The notes beneath the pieces were generated by a model. That model saw only the letters and a list, made by a program, of their open reading frames with translations. It was not told the origin of the DNA and searched no databases. 64,000 bases of DNA from Ditylenchus dipsaci (Eukaryota > Nematoda > Chromadorea > Rhabditida > Anguinidae), in NCBI GenBank assembly GCA_004194705.1, contig SADC01001227.1:868001-932000 (forward strand). Direction: 5' to 3'. Each line of letters opens with the position of its first letter. Positions within the stretch are counted from its first letter, which is position 1. A program made the position numbers and the translations under genes. Below, in pieces: positions 62,906 through 64,000 of this stretch.

Positions 62906-63256
62906 ACTTTTGTAGATAATTCTTTTTTTATATATCTTAGTCAAAATTTGGGAAAATAAAAATAATTAGACTAGGAAATGCACAAAAAAATTAAAAAATC
63001 AACAAATGAAGCACCTCGCTACTAGCGCCGATTTGTTCAATAATTTTTTTTCCAATAACACAATTATCAAAAATATTGTTTGAAATATATAACATTTTAA
63101 TATGCCAAAGTAGTCGTCTTTGCACCAATAAAGATTGATAAGACGCAAAGAAGTTTTCCACCTTTGATACCTGCTAAATTTCTTGATTCAATTCATTGAA
63201 TTATATTGTTTTCAAAGTGAAAACTATAATTTATTTTACGACAAATTCACTGTCTG
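62906..63256. other. Short intergenic region
   Basis: AT-rich, with candidate polyadenylation signals for NAA20 (aataaaaataatt near 62957). A ctactagcgccga word at 63020 also occurs at 28410. Nothing else is seen. Confidence 0.3.
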
Positions 63257-63790
63257 ATGGTGTTTTCCACTCGTATTTCCATTCAATGGCCTCCTGCTCC
63301 AGCCCAAGAACCGACAAAGACCTATGTAATGACTTCCCCTAAAGATCAGCATTTTGTTGACCTACGTCCTTATTTAAGTAATACCCTACCAGTAGCTAAA
63401 ACTAGTTTTCCCTTTGAATGGTCGATGAGTGGAACTGAAGAAGAATTGGAAAATGGCAATATTATGTTCCACCATTAAGTGGATTCTCAAGCCATTTTGG
63501 GAAATCAATTTTCTTAACAGCAAGTCTCAGAGGCCACTTTGAACAATTATCGAATGGAGATCGCAAAAAAACTGGAGAAATAATGAACCCAGATCCGGTA
63601 ACGTCCAGCCATATGTAGAAATTTGGAGAAGTCTTGATCCTAATCTGACCACTCCAACAAATGAAATTAGAGAAAAAAGTGATAGTGAATTATTGGTATA
63701 TGTGCTGGCAGTAGATGACGCTAACATGAAAGGGGAACTCATAAGAATGGGCAATTGGATCCAAAGAGTATTGTGGAATAGGGGCTGTAC
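63257..63790 (+). pseudogene. HRI1-family protein, intronless, frame disrupted and 3' end cut by a phrase repeat
   Basis: The first frame starts MVFSTRISIQWPP and reads TYVMTSPKDQHFVDLRPYLS then FPFEWSMSGTEEELENGNIM and FHH before TAA at 63476. Other frames continue: VDSQAILGNQF, NGDRKKTGEIMNPDP, then NVQPYVEIWRSLDPNLTTPT and SELLVYVLAVDDANMKGELI, RMGNWIQRVLWNRG. The pattern T-x-x-HFVDLR ... FEWxMxGxEEEL ... NGD-x-x-x-TGEI-x-NP ... Y-x-E-x-WR ... WxQRV resembles the HRI1 family, known mainly from fungi. There are no introns, unlike the neighbours. It needs three frames, so it is a pseudogene or carries sequence errors. Family assignment is from memory of the pattern and moderately sure. Confidence 0.5.
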
Positions 63791-63960
63791 TTCATTTCGT
63801 AACGGCTTCATTTCGTAACAGCTTCATTCGGTAACGGGCTGATTTCGTACCGGATTATTTCGTAAGAAATGGCTTTTGTAACGCGAGATTTCGTATCAAA
63901 TTTTTTCATAATGCGAGATTTCGTAACAAACATTTTGTAACAGTGATACTAACTAAGGCT
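63781..63960 (+). repeat. Phrase-repeat terminus TTTCGTAACGGCTTCA (foldback type), continues beyond window
   Basis: Begins GGGGCTGTACTTCATTTCG and then repeats a degenerate 14-16 bp phrase (atttcgtaacggcttc, atttcgtaacagcttc, attcggtaacgggctg, ...) at least eight times. The GGCTGTA start matches the termini at 14074 and 45629. The inverted partner would lie to the right of the window. Confidence 0.7.
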
Positions 63961-64000
63961 TTCCCTAATTTTATTTTCTAATTCACAACTTTTTTCGGCA

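Overview
The window looks like nuclear DNA from a small-intron invertebrate animal. It is AT-rich. Its conserved genes are cut by many introns of about 33-60 bp with GT...TTTTAG or TTTTCAG ends. Coding signal is found only as short spliced exons, and no bacterial operon structure is seen. The seven-transmembrane receptor-like gene, the secreted class 3 lipase and the intron style together favour a nematode or a similar ecdysozoan. This is an inference from gene content only.

Conserved genes, left to right: the C-terminal exons of a coiled-coil protein (107-1048, +); an FBXO21-like protein with a YccV/HspQ-like C-terminal domain (2690-3855, -); broken 3' pieces of ribosomal protein eL33/RPL35A (6581-6821, -) and histone H2B (6985-7233, -); an AFG1/LACE1 mitochondrial AAA ATPase (16637-19121, +); the C-terminal half of a serine peptidase of family S28 (28458-30627, +); a secreted class 3 lipase (38954-43830, -); a 7TM receptor (55240-57451, -) with an in-frame stop at the DRC position; the N-terminal acetyltransferase NAA20 (60122-62905, +); and an intronless HRI1-like gene (63257-63790, +). 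The eL33, H2B, AFG1, S28 and NAA20 genes carry single-base frame breaks inside strongly conserved sequence, and the lipase and FBXO21-like genes have one splice junction each that does not close in phase. The assembly may therefore carry uncorrected one-base deletions, or some of these genes may be decaying.

Most of the remaining DNA is mobile or palindromic. The most distinctive class is a set of foldback elements whose long inverted termini are built from a short degenerate phrase repeated many times, with a different phrase in each family. Examples: ACTCGATACA (7265-8736), GGGGTA/TATTGATTACC (10275-11462), AAAAAGTCTTTTTGCAGC (12664-16330), TTCCCGGC...GGGACAATTG (20240-23570), GCGCCAATATGAT (21674-23118), ACTTTGCCGCATG (35612-36575), TTGCTAAGCGGTC (45629-47232) and TTTCGTAACGGC (from 63781). 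Several hold FLYWCH-type zinc-finger exons, and one holds a MULE transposase. Where boundaries can be read, target duplications are 8-9 bp. This resembles the FB/NOF organisation of Drosophila, here in many sequence-unrelated families within 64 kb.

Other layers: TA-flanked pogo/Tigger-like MITEs (CAGTCRAACCTCGAT ends), TA-flanked elements with CCGTATTT...AAATACGG ends, two hAT elements with perfect 8-bp target duplications (one inside a MULE, one inside a pogo-like element), a mariner-like element nested in another MITE, tRNA-derived elements often in head-to-head pairs, a GC-rich hairpin family (five copies), and long near-perfect palindromes, including a 590-bp one inside a NAA20 intron. 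Exon limits were read by eye and may be off by a few bases.
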